Notes under the pieces: model-generated
What the model saw: the letters and a program-made list of their open reading frames with translations, nothing else
Database searches by the model: none
Told to the model about the DNA's origin: nothing
Made by a program: the position numbers and the translations under genes
Part shown: positions 1-7,538 of the stretch, one piece after another
How positions within the stretch are numbered: position 1 is the first letter of the stretch
Layout of the letters: each line of letters begins with the position of its first letter
Assembly (NCBI GenBank): GCA_022704885.1
Contig: JAKJFO010000039.1
Location: 5,842 to 24,624 of the forward strand
Direction: 5' to 3'
Length of the DNA stretch: 18,783 bases
Origin: Candidatus Rifleibacteriota bacterium
Lineage (GTDB): Bacteria; Riflebacteria; Ozemobacteria; Ozemobacterales; Ozemobacteraceae

Positions 1-448
1 GGCGCAGAACATAGAAATGACTCTGTTCAGGATAGCCACAATTGCTCACCGCTACCAGCCTGGTCGGTTTTGCATGACGACGACAGTGCCTGCTTTCGCC
101 ATGTTCGTCGAATTCCCAGTGCGGGTCACCAACCGGAATAAGCCGATCGATGAATGTTTTCAGCAACCCGGAAATATTGTCGGCGTAGATGGGCGAAGCC
201 AGCACCACAATGTCTGAGCTGATGAATTTTTCGAGAAGCACGCTCATGTCGTCAGCAATGACGCACTTGCCCGGAGTCTTCTGCCAGCATGCCTTGCAGG
301 CAGTGCAAGGCTGAATTCTGGCCTGTGCCAGTCTTACGTGCTCGATCTGCGCGCCCTCTTCTGCCGCGCCCTGAAGAAAGTGATCAACCAGAATCGCCGT
401 ATTCGACCCGCCTGTCTTGTGCGTGCCGTTGAAAGCTGTGATCTTCAT
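1..448 (-). CDS. Flavodoxin-family NAD(P)H-dependent oxidoreductase, cysteine-rich (3' end outside window)
   Basis: Reading back from 448, the protein starts MKITAFNGTHKTGGSN, the phosphate-binding loop of the NADPH-dependent FMN reductase / flavodoxin-like fold. Residues 48-62 carry C-T-A-C-K-A-C then C62, spacing CX2CX2CX7C, close to the iron-sulfur flavoprotein (Isf) cysteine pattern. It is followed by the conserved D-D-M helix (about 66-68) and the A-S-P-I-Y-A-D loop (about 85-91) that contacts flavin. The family moves electrons from NAD(P)H to quinones, metals or small organics in the cytoplasm; this member's substrate is unknown. The start ATG (446-448) has a good GGAGG site with a 5-nt spacer. 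About 149 residues are visible; the C-terminus is beyond base 1. It lies 58 bp downstream of the TetR gene on the same strand and shares an operator-like repeat with it, so it is probably that regulator's target. Whether the cysteines hold a cluster cannot be told from sequence. Confidence 0.88.
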   Translation of the reverse strand, partial: MKITAFNGTHKTGGSNTAILVDHFLQGAAEEGAQIEHVRLAQARIQPCTACKACWQKTPGKCVIADDMSVLLEKFISSDIVVLASPIYADNISGLLKTFIDRLIPVGDPHWEFDEHGESRHCRRHAKPTRLVAVSNCGYPEQSHFYVLR

Positions 449-463
449 AAAACCTCCATTTAA

Positions 464-484
464 AAATGAATTTACCGTTCACTT
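464..484 (-). promoter_or_regulatory. Candidate TetR operator upstream of the flavodoxin gene
   Basis: Inverted repeat AAATGAA-N7-TTCACTT (6 of 7 arm positions pair). The same 21-bp arrangement recurs at 1124-1144 before the TetR gene, with identical arms and a different 7-bp centre (TTTACCG here, TTATCAG there). It ends 15 bp upstream of the flavodoxin ATG, where a bound repressor would block transcription starting nearby. No convincing -35/-10 pair was found for this gene, so whether it has its own promoter is inferred from the operator. Confidence 0.6.
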
Positions 485-506
485 AAGCTTGGCCGGGCAA
501 AAAAAA

Positions 507-1118
507 TCAGCAGATGGCTGCCATTCCTTTGAGATGATAATCAAGCAGTTTTTCCAGAGCCGCTTTTCTATGCTTCTCAGTTGTATCAGCAGCTAGAATA
601 GCCGTTGAAGCGTTCATCAGATTATCGTAGACCGTTGCCAGCAGCAGTTGGTCTGGCTCATTCCTGCGCCCGGGCGAAGACTCCGGCAGGCTGGCGAGGT
701 GTTCGTGAACGCTCTCCATGATCTTCTGCCTGACAACATCACGAAAGCCGGCCAGTCGGGTGCCACTGCATTCACGCATCAGAACCAGAATCTTGTGGCG
801 ATGGGTCAGAACGAATTTCATCAGCATTTCGTTGCCCAGCCTGAGCTCTTTTGAACCGGCAACCTGCTGTGAGCTCATACCCCTGACCAGCGCAACTTTG
901 CTTTTGATCGTCTGCAGACACATCTCAACAAAAGACTCCGGAATGACCGCATAGAGCAGTTCTTCTTTGTTGGCGTGATAACGATAGATGTTGCCGGTAG
1001 AAACGCCGGCGGCAGCAGCTATTTCTGCCATGGTGGTATTGTCATACCCTCTGGCAGAGAACAGCTTCAACGCTGTCTTTTCGATCGCAAGCTTAACCGA
1101 TTTCTTTAAAATCTGCAT
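507..1118 (-). CDS. TetR/AcrR-family transcriptional regulator
   Basis: 203 aa, usual size for the family. Residues about 10-56 form the TetR DNA-binding domain: a first helix (KLAIEKTALKLFSARGYDN), then the helix-turn-helix with T-T-M-A-E-I-A-A-A-A-G-V-S-T-G-N-I-Y-R-Y and the capping K-E-E-L-L. The rest is a helical ligand-binding and dimerisation domain, variable in this family; the ligand cannot be read from it. The ATG at 1116-1118 has no clear ribosome site, because the leader is occupied by the operator-like repeat at 1124-1144. A promoter (1148-1176) lies directly upstream, so repression of its own gene is likely. The flavodoxin-family gene follows after 58 bp with a matching operator. 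TetR repressors paired with a flavin oxidoreductase usually answer to an electrophile, quinone or oxidant, but that is inference here. Confidence 0.92.
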   Translation of the reverse strand: MQILKKSVKLAIEKTALKLFSARGYDNTTMAEIAAAAGVSTGNIYRYHANKEELLYAVIPESFVEMCLQTIKSKVALVRGMSSQQVAGSKELRLGNEMLMKFVLTHRHKILVLMRECSGTRLAGFRDVVRQKIMESVHEHLASLPESSPGRRNEPDQLLLATVYDNLMNASTAILAADTTEKHRKAALEKLLDYHLKGMAAIC

Positions 1119-1123
1119 ATTAA

Positions 1124-1144
1124 AAATGAATTATCAGTTCACTT
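1124..1144 (-). promoter_or_regulatory. Candidate TetR operator in the leader of the TetR gene
   Basis: Inverted repeat AAATGAA-N7-TTCACTT with the same arms as the copy at 464-484. It starts 3 bp downstream of the -10 box at 1148-1153 and ends 5 bp before the ATG, so it covers the expected transcription start and the ribosome-binding region. That position fits autorepression. Confidence 0.65.
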
Positions 1145-1147
1145 TTA

Positions 1148-1176
1148 ATCATAACCTATCGAAGTCGAAATGACAA
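1148..1176 (-). promoter_or_regulatory. Sigma70-type promoter of the TetR gene
   Basis: On the minus strand TTGTCA (1171-1176), a 17-bp spacer, then TATGAT (1148-1153): 5/6 and 5/6 matches to consensus. The predicted start, near 1141, lies inside the operator-like repeat. Confidence 0.75.
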
Positions 1177-1194
1177 GACCAGGCGGTATAAAAG

Positions 1195-1220
1195 CAAAAA
1201 ACCCGCCGAAGGCGGGCTTT
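1195..1220 (-). terminator. Intrinsic terminator of the tRNA-Leu gene
   Basis: Minus strand: CCCGCC-TTC-GGCGGG hairpin (1202-1216) followed by a run of six T, then GC and further T. It lies 8 bp after the tRNA 3' end. Confidence 0.85.
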
Positions 1221-1224
1221 GCGG

Positions 1225-1308
1225 TGCTCGAGGGGGGACTTGAACCCCCACACCCTTGCGGGCATAAGAACCTGAATCTTACGTGTCTGCCAATTTCACC
1301 ACCCGAGC
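1225..1308 (-). tRNA. tRNA-Leu, anticodon CAG
   Basis: An 84-nt class II tRNA fold can be drawn fully. The acceptor stem is GCTCGGG with CTCGAGC (one G-U pair) and discriminator A at 1225. The D arm is GTG/CAC; the anticodon stem TAAGA/TCTTA has loop TTCAGGT, giving anticodon CAG (reads CUG). The long variable arm is CCC-GCAA-GGG, and the T arm is GGGGG-TTCAAGT-CCCCC. The 3' CCA is not encoded (CCG follows), so it must be added by a nucleotidyltransferase. It has its own promoter and terminator. Confidence 0.97.
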
Positions 1309-1322
1309 GGGTTTGTCTTTAT

Positions 1323-1351
1323 ATATTAGCAAAATCAGGCAAAATTTGCAA
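1323..1351 (-). promoter_or_regulatory. Promoter of tRNA-Leu
   Basis: Minus strand TTGCAA (1346-1351), exact 17-bp spacer, TAATAT (1323-1328). The predicted start near 1316 gives a leader of about 8 nt before the mature tRNA 5' end. The surroundings are A/T rich. Confidence 0.75.
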
Positions 1352-1411
1352 CAAAATTTTTGCAGATTCCGGTAGCAGTCCAGCAGGCTGGCAAAACAGA
1401 TTAGCTTCAGG

Positions 1412-1463
1412 CCTTCGCCCTTCGCAATGATGGTTTTATCTTTGCGGCTCTGTGGCTTTGTGC
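1412..1463. repeat. Short tandem repeats in the gap between the exporter operon and the tRNA
   Basis: Plus strand: two copies of CCTTCGC (1412-1425), then three 8-nt units CTTTGCGG, CTCTGTGG, CTTTGTGC (1440-1463). The 220-bp gap 1309-1528 otherwise holds only the tRNA promoter. I see no clear terminator after the permease stop at 1529 and no supported gene. Confidence 0.55.
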
Positions 1464-1528
1464 GAGTTTTCTGGCTGTTTCGGGTTTATCGGCGACAATC
1501 AGCGCAATCGGCGGATAACTCTTCGGCT

Positions 1529-2776
1529 TTATTCGTAGCGCAGGGCCTTGACCGGGTCGAGTCCGGAAGCCTTGGCGGCCGGAAAACTGCCGAAGATGAT
1601 GCCGACGCTGATCGAGACGAAGAAGGCCAGCAATACTGCTGAAAGCGGCACGGCGGTAGTCCAGCCGGTGTAGAAGGCGATCAGCCATGAAATACCGACA
1701 CCGGCTACTATGCCGATCAGGCCACCGAGAATGCTGATCAGCGTCGCTTCGACCAGGAACTGCACGACGATGTCGCGCTTCGAGGCGCCAAGAGCGCGGC
1801 GAACGCCGATTTCACGGGTGCGTTCGTTGACCGAGGCGAGCATGATGTTCATGATGCCGATGCCGCCGACAAGCAGAGAGATGCCAGCGATCAGAGCCAT
1901 GACCAGATTGAAGAGCTGCTGAGTTTTCTGGCTCTGCTGCAGGATTTCGAGTGGCACCTGAATTTCAAAATCGTCAATTTCTGAATGGCGGCGCCTGATC
2001 ATGCTGCGCACTATGTCGCGGGCCTGCAGCAGGTCGTAACCGCGCTTAACTTCGATCCAGATGCTGTTGATTTCGTGATACTGGTCTTTATCTTCGACCG
2101 GCCACTTTTCGAGTCGCTGCAGACTGGTTTTAAGAGGCAGATAAACATCGCGATCGTGATCGCGGCGCTTGATCGCCAGTTTTCCGGAACCACTGCCCTG
2201 CGGCTGCATGACACCAATAACTTTGAGTCTGATGCGCTCGACCTGAATCGTCTGCCCGACCGGCTCGACATCGCCAAAGACCTCGCTCGCAACGCCGGCG
2301 CCGAGCACTGCAACCAGGGCGGCGTTTTCCTGCTCAGCAGATGAAAAGAAGCGGCCGGAAGCAATCTCGAAGCGTGATGCCTGCATAAATCCATCACCAA
2401 CGCCGACGATCTTGACCAGTGGCTTGTGGTTGAGCACATAGAGACCGTATTCATCGATTTTTTCGGCAACTGCCAGATCGATAAACTGACAGGAAGACAG
2501 CAGATACGAGACATCGCTGAGAGAAAGGCCGCGAGTCTGCTTTTTGAGAGCTTCAGCAAGACGCTCGCCCTGAATTTCGAGCGAGCTGACGCGAATACTC
2601 GAGTCGCCAAACTTCTTGAGCTCTTCGAGCGCTTCGCGCTCGGCGCCGGCGCCAATCGAGACCATGGCAATGACAGCACCAACGCCGAAAATGATGCCCA
2701 GCATGGTCAGAAAAGTGCGGAACGGATGGTCGAAAAGCCCGGTCAGGCCAGTGTTTATCTGTTCTTTAAGCTGCAC
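1529..2776 (-). CDS. MacB-type ABC transporter permease (FtsX domain)
   Basis: 415 aa from a GTG start at 2774-2776. The upstream open frame is longer, but it lies inside the ATPase gene; this GTG follows a GAGGTG site and gives the usual family length. Layout: one N-terminal TM (about 18-40, with F-R-T-F-L-T-M-L-G-I-I-F), a periplasmic MacB_PCD domain (about 45-280), then three TMs forming the FtsX domain. The junction motif N-E-R-T-R-E-I-G-V-R-R-A-L-G-A is very characteristic, and the end is D-P-V-K-A-L-R-Y-E. MacB permeases do not pump through the membrane; they transmit ATP-driven movement to a periplasmic adaptor and TolC. Here the ATPase is a separate gene, unlike E. coli MacB, where both are fused. 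It is the last gene of the operon and overlaps the ATPase gene by 11 nt. The substrate is unknown. Confidence 0.93.
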   Translation of the reverse strand: MQLKEQINTGLTGLFDHPFRTFLTMLGIIFGVGAVIAMVSIGAGAEREALEELKKFGDSSIRVSSLEIQGERLAEALKKQTRGLSLSDVSYLLSSCQFIDLAVAEKIDEYGLYVLNHKPLVKIVGVGDGFMQASRFEIASGRFFSSAEQENAALVAVLGAGVASEVFGDVEPVGQTIQVERIRLKVIGVMQPQGSGSGKLAIKRRDHDRDVYLPLKTSLQRLEKWPVEDKDQYHEINSIWIEVKRGYDLLQARDIVRSMIRRRHSEIDDFEIQVPLEILQQSQKTQQLFNLVMALIAGISLLVGGIGIMNIMLASVNERTREIGVRRALGASKRDIVVQFLVEATLISILGGLIGIVAGVGISWLIAFYTGWTTAVPLSAVLLAFFVSISVGIIFGSFPAAKASGLDPVKALRYE

Positions 2777-3509
2777 CTGACACCTCACGCAATGAGTTTT
2801 CGATTTCGGCGGGCAGCTGCGACAACAGAGGTTTTGCCACCTTTTCGATATGCTCGACGCGGCCGTCGCGCATGCGGATGATGCGACCGGCATGTTCGGC
2901 CATGTTTTCGTCGTGAGTGACCATGACGACAGTCATGCCGGCGCGGTTGAGTGCCTGAAAGATGCCGATGATTTCGAGGCCGGTATGCGAATCGAGATTG
3001 CCGGTAGGCTCGTCAGCCAGCAAAAGCTTTGGGCTGTTTACCAACGCGCGAGCTATCGCGGCGCGCTGACACTGACCGCCGGAAAGCTCGGTAGGCAGAC
3101 GATCCATGCGGTCGCCGAGGCCGACGGCCTTGAGCAGCTGTTCAGCCCGGGCGCGGCGGGCTGCCGGTTCGGCCTGAGCGTAGATCATCGGCAACTCAGT
3201 ATTACGAATCAGGTTCATGCGCGGCAGAAGATGAAAAGACTGAAAAACGAAGCCGAGCTCGCGATTGCGAAAGTCAGAGCACTGCTGATCGTTCATCAGG
3301 TCGAGCCGGCGGTTGTTGATGCTGACACTGCCGGAAGTTGGCCGGTCCATGGCACCGAGCACGTAGAGCAGAGTCGATTTGCCGGAACCGGAGGGGCCCA
3401 TTACTGCGACAAACTCTCCGGCGGCGATCTTGAGATCGACGTTATCGACCGCTTTCACGCAGCTGTCGCCGATCGAAAAATATCTCTGCAGTTTCTGCGT
3501 ATCAATCAT
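2766..3509 (-). CDS. ABC transporter ATPase, LolD/MacB type
   Basis: 247 aa with all nucleotide-binding elements: Walker A GPSGSGKST (38-46), Q-loop Q90, signature LSGGQ (142-146), Walker B LLLADEP (162-168), D-loop NLD and switch His199. The residues after the signature read C-Q-R rather than the usual Q-Q-R, a mild change. The A-D-E-P-T-G-N-L-D stretch and short length fit the LolD/MacB/FtsE branch, which acts as a cytoplasmic dimer on an FtsX-type permease, here the next gene. The ATG at 3507-3509 has a GGAGG site with 6-nt spacing and overlaps the end of the double-adaptor gene by 8 nt. Confidence 0.96.
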   Translation of the reverse strand: MIDTQKLQRYFSIGDSCVKAVDNVDLKIAAGEFVAVMGPSGSGKSTLLYVLGAMDRPTSGSVSINNRRLDLMNDQQCSDFRNRELGFVFQSFHLLPRMNLIRNTELPMIYAQAEPAARRARAEQLLKAVGLGDRMDRLPTELSGGQCQRAAIARALVNSPKLLLADEPTGNLDSHTGLEIIGIFQALNRAGMTVVMVTHDENMAEHAGRIIRMRDGRVEHIEKVAKPLLSQLPAEIENSLREVSGAA

Positions 3510-6102
3510 GCGAAGCCTCCATCAGGAGAACAGCAGTGCCTTCGTCGATACCCGAAGCGAGCGCAGCACCGTTGAGACCATCGCTGAACAGCAGCTCAAC
3601 CGGCTGCAGGCGTCGGTCTGGCAGCATCACGCAGGTCGCTGTCGCCAGCGGAATCATGGCATCGAAAGGCAGATGCAGCGCATCAGGCAGATCGTAAAGC
3701 GAGAACTCGACTTCGCAGGCGGTGCCAGGGCGAAAGGCCGGGTCGATCTGAGTTTTGCCGTTCTGTGGTGAAACCAGGTCGATGATAACCGGCACGACGG
3801 CGTCCTGGCGCTCTTTGAAATTTGTGACCGCAACCATTCCGACCGAATTCACCCAACCCGGGAAAGAACGCACCGAAGCGCCCTTGAGCACCAGTTTTAC
3901 CTGATCACCCGGTTTGATGAATTTGACGTCCATTTCGGAAACTTTGGCATGCACCTGCAGGTTGCGCAAATCGGCAATCTGCATAAATGGCACACGCTGA
4001 TATACCTGGTCGCCAACACGCGCCTTGCCGACGCCTCCGCCAGGTTTGTTGAGTTCATTATGAATCAACACGCCACTGGCAGGTGCTTTTATACTGGCAG
4101 AATCGACTTCGCGACGTAATTTGCCGAGCGTCATTTCGAGTTTGCTGATTTCAGCCTCAAGCAGCTTGAGATTCATCAGGTTGCGAAACCCGTTCATGCT
4201 GGCTTCGAGCTGGGCACGCCGCAGTTCAAGTTCAGCTTTGCGCACATCGAGTTCAGACAGCTTAACTGAACGCCGGGTTGGCCCGGATTCTTCGGTTTTG
4301 AGCTTGTAACTGGTAACAGCTCGATCTTTTCTCAGAGCAGCAAGTTCGCTCTCTGACTGCATAAATTCTAGTTCAGAACTCAGGCCTCGTTTGCGCAATG
4401 CAGAAATATGCGCAACCTTTTCCGAGGCAAGCGCAATGCGCGCATCGAGCAGTTCCAGCGCGCGCTGCAGATCGATTATCTGGTCTTCATCACGAGCCTT
4501 GAGCAAAGCGGCATGCTTGAGCCGTGCCACTTCAAGAGCTCCTTCGCGCACTTTCAGACCCCGCGACAGGCGTTCGTCTTCGAGCGCATTCTTCTGGATC
4601 TGAAGCTGCAGCTCTTCGTTCTTCTTGGTCAGCTCGATTTCGGTATCACGCGCGCTCTGGCTGATCTCTTCGCAATCGACGGTGGCAATTACGGCACCGG
4701 CTTCGATGCTTTTTCCCTCATCTTCAAGATGGGTAATCTTGCTCTCAACCGCGCTTACGACCAGAGCGGCACTGGCTGTCTTAACATCACCGGTCACGCT
4801 CATCGTTCTTTTGAAAGGGCGACGCACCAGTCTGCTCTCGCGTTTTCCAGAAAAACGCGCAAGATGTTCGGCGACAAAATCATAGCAGTACACACTGCCA
4901 GAAAAACCCGGCATAAACCCCGGCGGATAAGATGCAACCGGAACCTTGAACGAGACCTGAGTTCTGCCATCAGGCCTGGCACGGGGAATATCGAGAGCGA
5001 CCGGCACCCGCTGCACATCGCTGCCAGACAACAGGCGTTCAGGAAATGCGTCGGCCCTGAAATAGAATTGTGTCGAAGAAGATACTGCCAGAACATCGCG
5101 CTGATCAATGGCAAAGCCCAGCCCGCATTGCGACATGTCAACGATGCGCAAGAAACTGATACCAGGATAAACCTGCGCGCCGACTCTGGTCTTGACCATC
5201 TCGGCGCCATCGTAAGTATCACCATAAATCAGTAATCCACCACATTTTGCGTTGATACTGAGTGAAGCAATCTGCTGTTCAAGATCAGCTACAGTTGAGG
5301 CAGTCTGATGGTATTTGCGCTGAGCTTCCTGGTAACTGAACTCATAATCTGCAATGTTTCTCACCGACGTCCAGGTTGCCAGTTCATGCGACAACCGGGC
5401 CTTTGTCAGGTTTTCATCAGCGTCGAACAGCTTTCGCTGATCGGCATGTTCTTCGATATAAGGCAGTAAGCGTGTGGTCAGAGAAGCTTCAATGCTGGCA
5501 ACTGCCAGATCCTTTTCGCTGTCGATGACCTCCTGCTGTGAAGCAAAACCGCGTTCTGCCATTTTGGCAGCAGCGGTCATCTGCAGACGAAGCATTTTCA
5601 TACGCACGCTGGCAGCTGAGACTGATTCGCTGAGTTCGACCAGCCGCAACCAGTCGCGCATCTCGGCGGCCCTCTCGTATTCTATCTGCTTTGCGGCAAG
5701 CTCAACTGCTGCAATACTGGCATTACTGGCTTCAAATTCTGCAATCATCTTAAGCAGCATGCGATCACGATCGACAGTCAGACTATATTGTTCAAGATCG
5801 GCGTTCTGGCTTAACAAGCGCTCGCTGCGGTCGCCGGGCGACAGTTTCGCGATTTCCTGACCAGAATCAACCATGGAACCTTCTGGAGCGAGCTCGAGAA
5901 TCTCTGTGCTGAATGGTGGGTTGAGAAGGGTTTCCTGCAACGAAATAAATTCGCCGCGGGCGGTCAGCACCTGCCATACCCTTTGCTGGTCTGATTCATG
6001 ACGAACCGTATCAACCGGCTGACCGCAACCCGCAAGCCAGACCAACAGCGTGACAGGCGCGACCACAAATAAACTCCAGATTTTAATAAGTTTGTAGTTC
6101 AT
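3502..6102 (-). CDS. Double-length lipoprotein periplasmic adaptor (two HlyD/MacA-like modules fused)
   Basis: 866 aa, about twice a normal adaptor. N-terminal signal with lipobox L-A-G-C (C26). Module A (about 45-410): first lipoyl half (50-90), long coiled coil (95-280), second lipoyl half with RVGAQVY (306-312), beta-barrel (322-405). Module B (about 430-866) repeats the order: lipoyl half (435-478), coiled coil (480-665), second half with RVGDQVY (695-701), barrel (712-800), and a membrane-proximal domain that module A lacks or has only in short form. In both modules the RVGxQVY motif is followed by F-x-x-I-x-D and then a D-V about 20 residues later. Adaptors join an inner-membrane pump to a TolC channel; six modules usually make the ring, so a fused pair suggests a ring of three. 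ATG at 6100-6102 overlaps the upstream stop as ATGA. There is a single frame throughout, with no sign of a joining error. Confidence 0.88.
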   Translation of the reverse strand: MNYKLIKIWSLFVVAPVTLLVWLAGCGQPVDTVRHESDQQRVWQVLTARGEFISLQETLLNPPFSTEILELAPEGSMVDSGQEIAKLSPGDRSERLLSQNADLEQYSLTVDRDRMLLKMIAEFEASNASIAAVELAAKQIEYERAAEMRDWLRLVELSESVSAASVRMKMLRLQMTAAAKMAERGFASQQEVIDSEKDLAVASIEASLTTRLLPYIEEHADQRKLFDADENLTKARLSHELATWTSVRNIADYEFSYQEAQRKYHQTASTVADLEQQIASLSINAKCGGLLIYGDTYDGAEMVKTRVGAQVYPGISFLRIVDMSQCGLGFAIDQRDVLAVSSSTQFYFRADAFPERLLSGSDVQRVPVALDIPRARPDGRTQVSFKVPVASYPPGFMPGFSGSVYCYDFVAEHLARFSGKRESRLVRRPFKRTMSVTGDVKTASAALVVSAVESKITHLEDEGKSIEAGAVIATVDCEEISQSARDTEIELTKKNEELQLQIQKNALEDERLSRGLKVREGALEVARLKHAALLKARDEDQIIDLQRALELLDARIALASEKVAHISALRKRGLSSELEFMQSESELAALRKDRAVTSYKLKTEESGPTRRSVKLSELDVRKAELELRRAQLEASMNGFRNLMNLKLLEAEISKLEMTLGKLRREVDSASIKAPASGVLIHNELNKPGGGVGKARVGDQVYQRVPFMQIADLRNLQVHAKVSEMDVKFIKPGDQVKLVLKGASVRSFPGWVNSVGMVAVTNFKERQDAVVPVIIDLVSPQNGKTQIDPAFRPGTACEVEFSLYDLPDALHLPFDAMIPLATATCVMLPDRRLQPVELLFSDGLNGAALASGIDEGTAVLLMEASHD

Positions 6103-7538
6103 GGAAACAGCAGTTCTCCCTGCTGATCTGGCGGATTTTTCCAGAGAACCCAGTCCTGGTTAAATTCTTCAATTTCGACATCGCGATGCGATTCGCCGAA
6201 GCGCCCGGCCACTTTGACCGAAGTCTTTTCACCCTCTACAAGCAGCAGATCGCGTGGAAGAAAAACACCGGTCCTCTCGCCAAGGATAATTCTTGCGGTG
6301 CCCTTACCCCCGATAAGCAGTTTCTCTTTGGTGTCAAGCGAAATCTGCACCGGGAAAAATCTGATGGCGCTGTTCTGCTGTCCACGCACCCGCCTCGGAG
6401 CCTTGCTGATCGACTTAACCGAACCATAAAATACTTTGCCGGGCAAAGAATCAAATTCTACACTTGCCGAAGCTTTTTCAACAATGACGTTGGCCTCAGC
6501 TTCATTAGCCAGCGCTTCGAGGTAGCAACCGTCATCGCCGATGATCTGCATAATGGTGACTCCAGACCAGGCCTGCTGTCCTGGCCTGAATTTAAAATCA
6601 CCCCATAGCACCGGATGAATGACAATCCCGGCGCGCGGCGCCTTGAGCTCAGATTCTTCCATTGACCGCGTTTCTTCGCGCAATGAAGCACGAATTCTCT
6701 CAAGCGTAACTTCGAGATTGTTAACCTTGATCTGAGCTGACAATGATGCAGATTCAAGCTGATTGGAAGCCAGCCAGATTTCACCTGATGCCACTGACTT
6801 CTGGTATTCGACGCGGGCAAGGTCTTCCGGGAGTGGCGGCTCAGAAAGCTTGTCGCGAATGCGGCGGGCATAATCGACCTCGATTTCGCGCGAACGCCGG
6901 TCGATTTCACTGGTTTTGAGCGAAAAAGCACTGTCGAAACCCTTCGCTGCAATCTGCTTTTTCAGCTCATACTGGCGATCGGCGTGAGCGAAACTGATTG
7001 AAGCAATCTGAAGATCAGAATGGATCTTCCAGATCTCGTCATCATTTTTACGCTGCCAGAGCCAGCGTGCTTCATGCTCAGCCCGTGCATATTCGAGTTC
7101 TTTTTCCTTGAGCGCCTTATCGAGTGCAGCAATTTCTGATGGAGAAACCTGCTCAAGATTGCGCATGCGGTCGAGCTGCGAGGCCAGATTGCTTTCGCTG
7201 CGGCGCATGCGGCTGCGCAGGTTTTCCATATCGATGCTGACGACTACTGAACCAGAAGCAGCCACGCTGCCTTCATCAGCCATAGATTCGATTATGCCCC
7301 AGCCGTTTTTCAGACCGATATTGCTGATATCTTCAGGTTTGAGAGTTGCGCGCAATTCGACGAAATTCTGTCGGGTTTCGCTCTTGTAATGATAGGCAGC
7401 GCGCTGCGATTGTGAGGCTTTGCTGCAACCTGTCTGCGACAACATTGCCAGAAGGCAAACTGAAAGCAGCGGCAGAAGTGCGCAAAATCGGCTAAGTATG
7501 CGACGAGCCTTGACAGAATGGCATTCAGCCTTTTTCAT
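6099..7538 (-). CDS. HlyD/MacA-like periplasmic adaptor, probable lipoprotein
   Basis: 479 aa. Hydrophobic signal (about 14-33) ending in S-Q-T-G-C (C38), a lipobox with an unusual Q at -3, so lipidation is likely rather than certain. A lipoyl half lies around 70-102 (D-E-G-S-V-A-A-S-G-S-V-V), a charged coiled-coil hairpin around 105-290, and the second lipoyl half around 296-332 (L-K-A-P-R-A-G-I-V-I-H). The latter is followed by the M-Q-I-I strand and a beta-barrel/membrane-proximal part to about 440. It matches module order in the double adaptor next to it, though the RVGxQVY motif is replaced by R-P-G-Q-Q-A-W. ATG at 7536-7538 overlaps the TolC-like stop (ATGA). It probably builds the same ring or a second one with the 866-aa protein. 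Confidence 0.88.
   Translation of the reverse strand: MKKAECHSVKARRILSRFCALLPLLSVCLLAMLSQTGCSKASQSQRAAYHYKSETRQNFVELRATLKPEDISNIGLKNGWGIIESMADEGSVAASGSVVVSIDMENLRSRMRRSESNLASQLDRMRNLEQVSPSEIAALDKALKEKELEYARAEHEARWLWQRKNDDEIWKIHSDLQIASISFAHADRQYELKKQIAAKGFDSAFSLKTSEIDRRSREIEVDYARRIRDKLSEPPLPEDLARVEYQKSVASGEIWLASNQLESASLSAQIKVNNLEVTLERIRASLREETRSMEESELKAPRAGIVIHPVLWGDFKFRPGQQAWSGVTIMQIIGDDGCYLEALANEAEANVIVEKASASVEFDSLPGKVFYGSVKSISKAPRRVRGQQNSAIRFFPVQISLDTKEKLLIGGKGTARIILGERTGVFLPRDLLLVEGEKTSVKVAGRFGESHRDVEIEEFNQDWVLWKNPPDQQGELLFP

Noticed and set aside
2777..2893. N-terminal extension of the permease
   Set aside because: These 39 residues lie within the ATPase gene, are not permease-like, and the GTG at 2776 gives the family's normal length.
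4408..5235. A 275-codon plus-strand frame opposite the double adaptor
   Set aside because: It is a shadow of the adaptor gene: no ribosome site and no recognisable domain.
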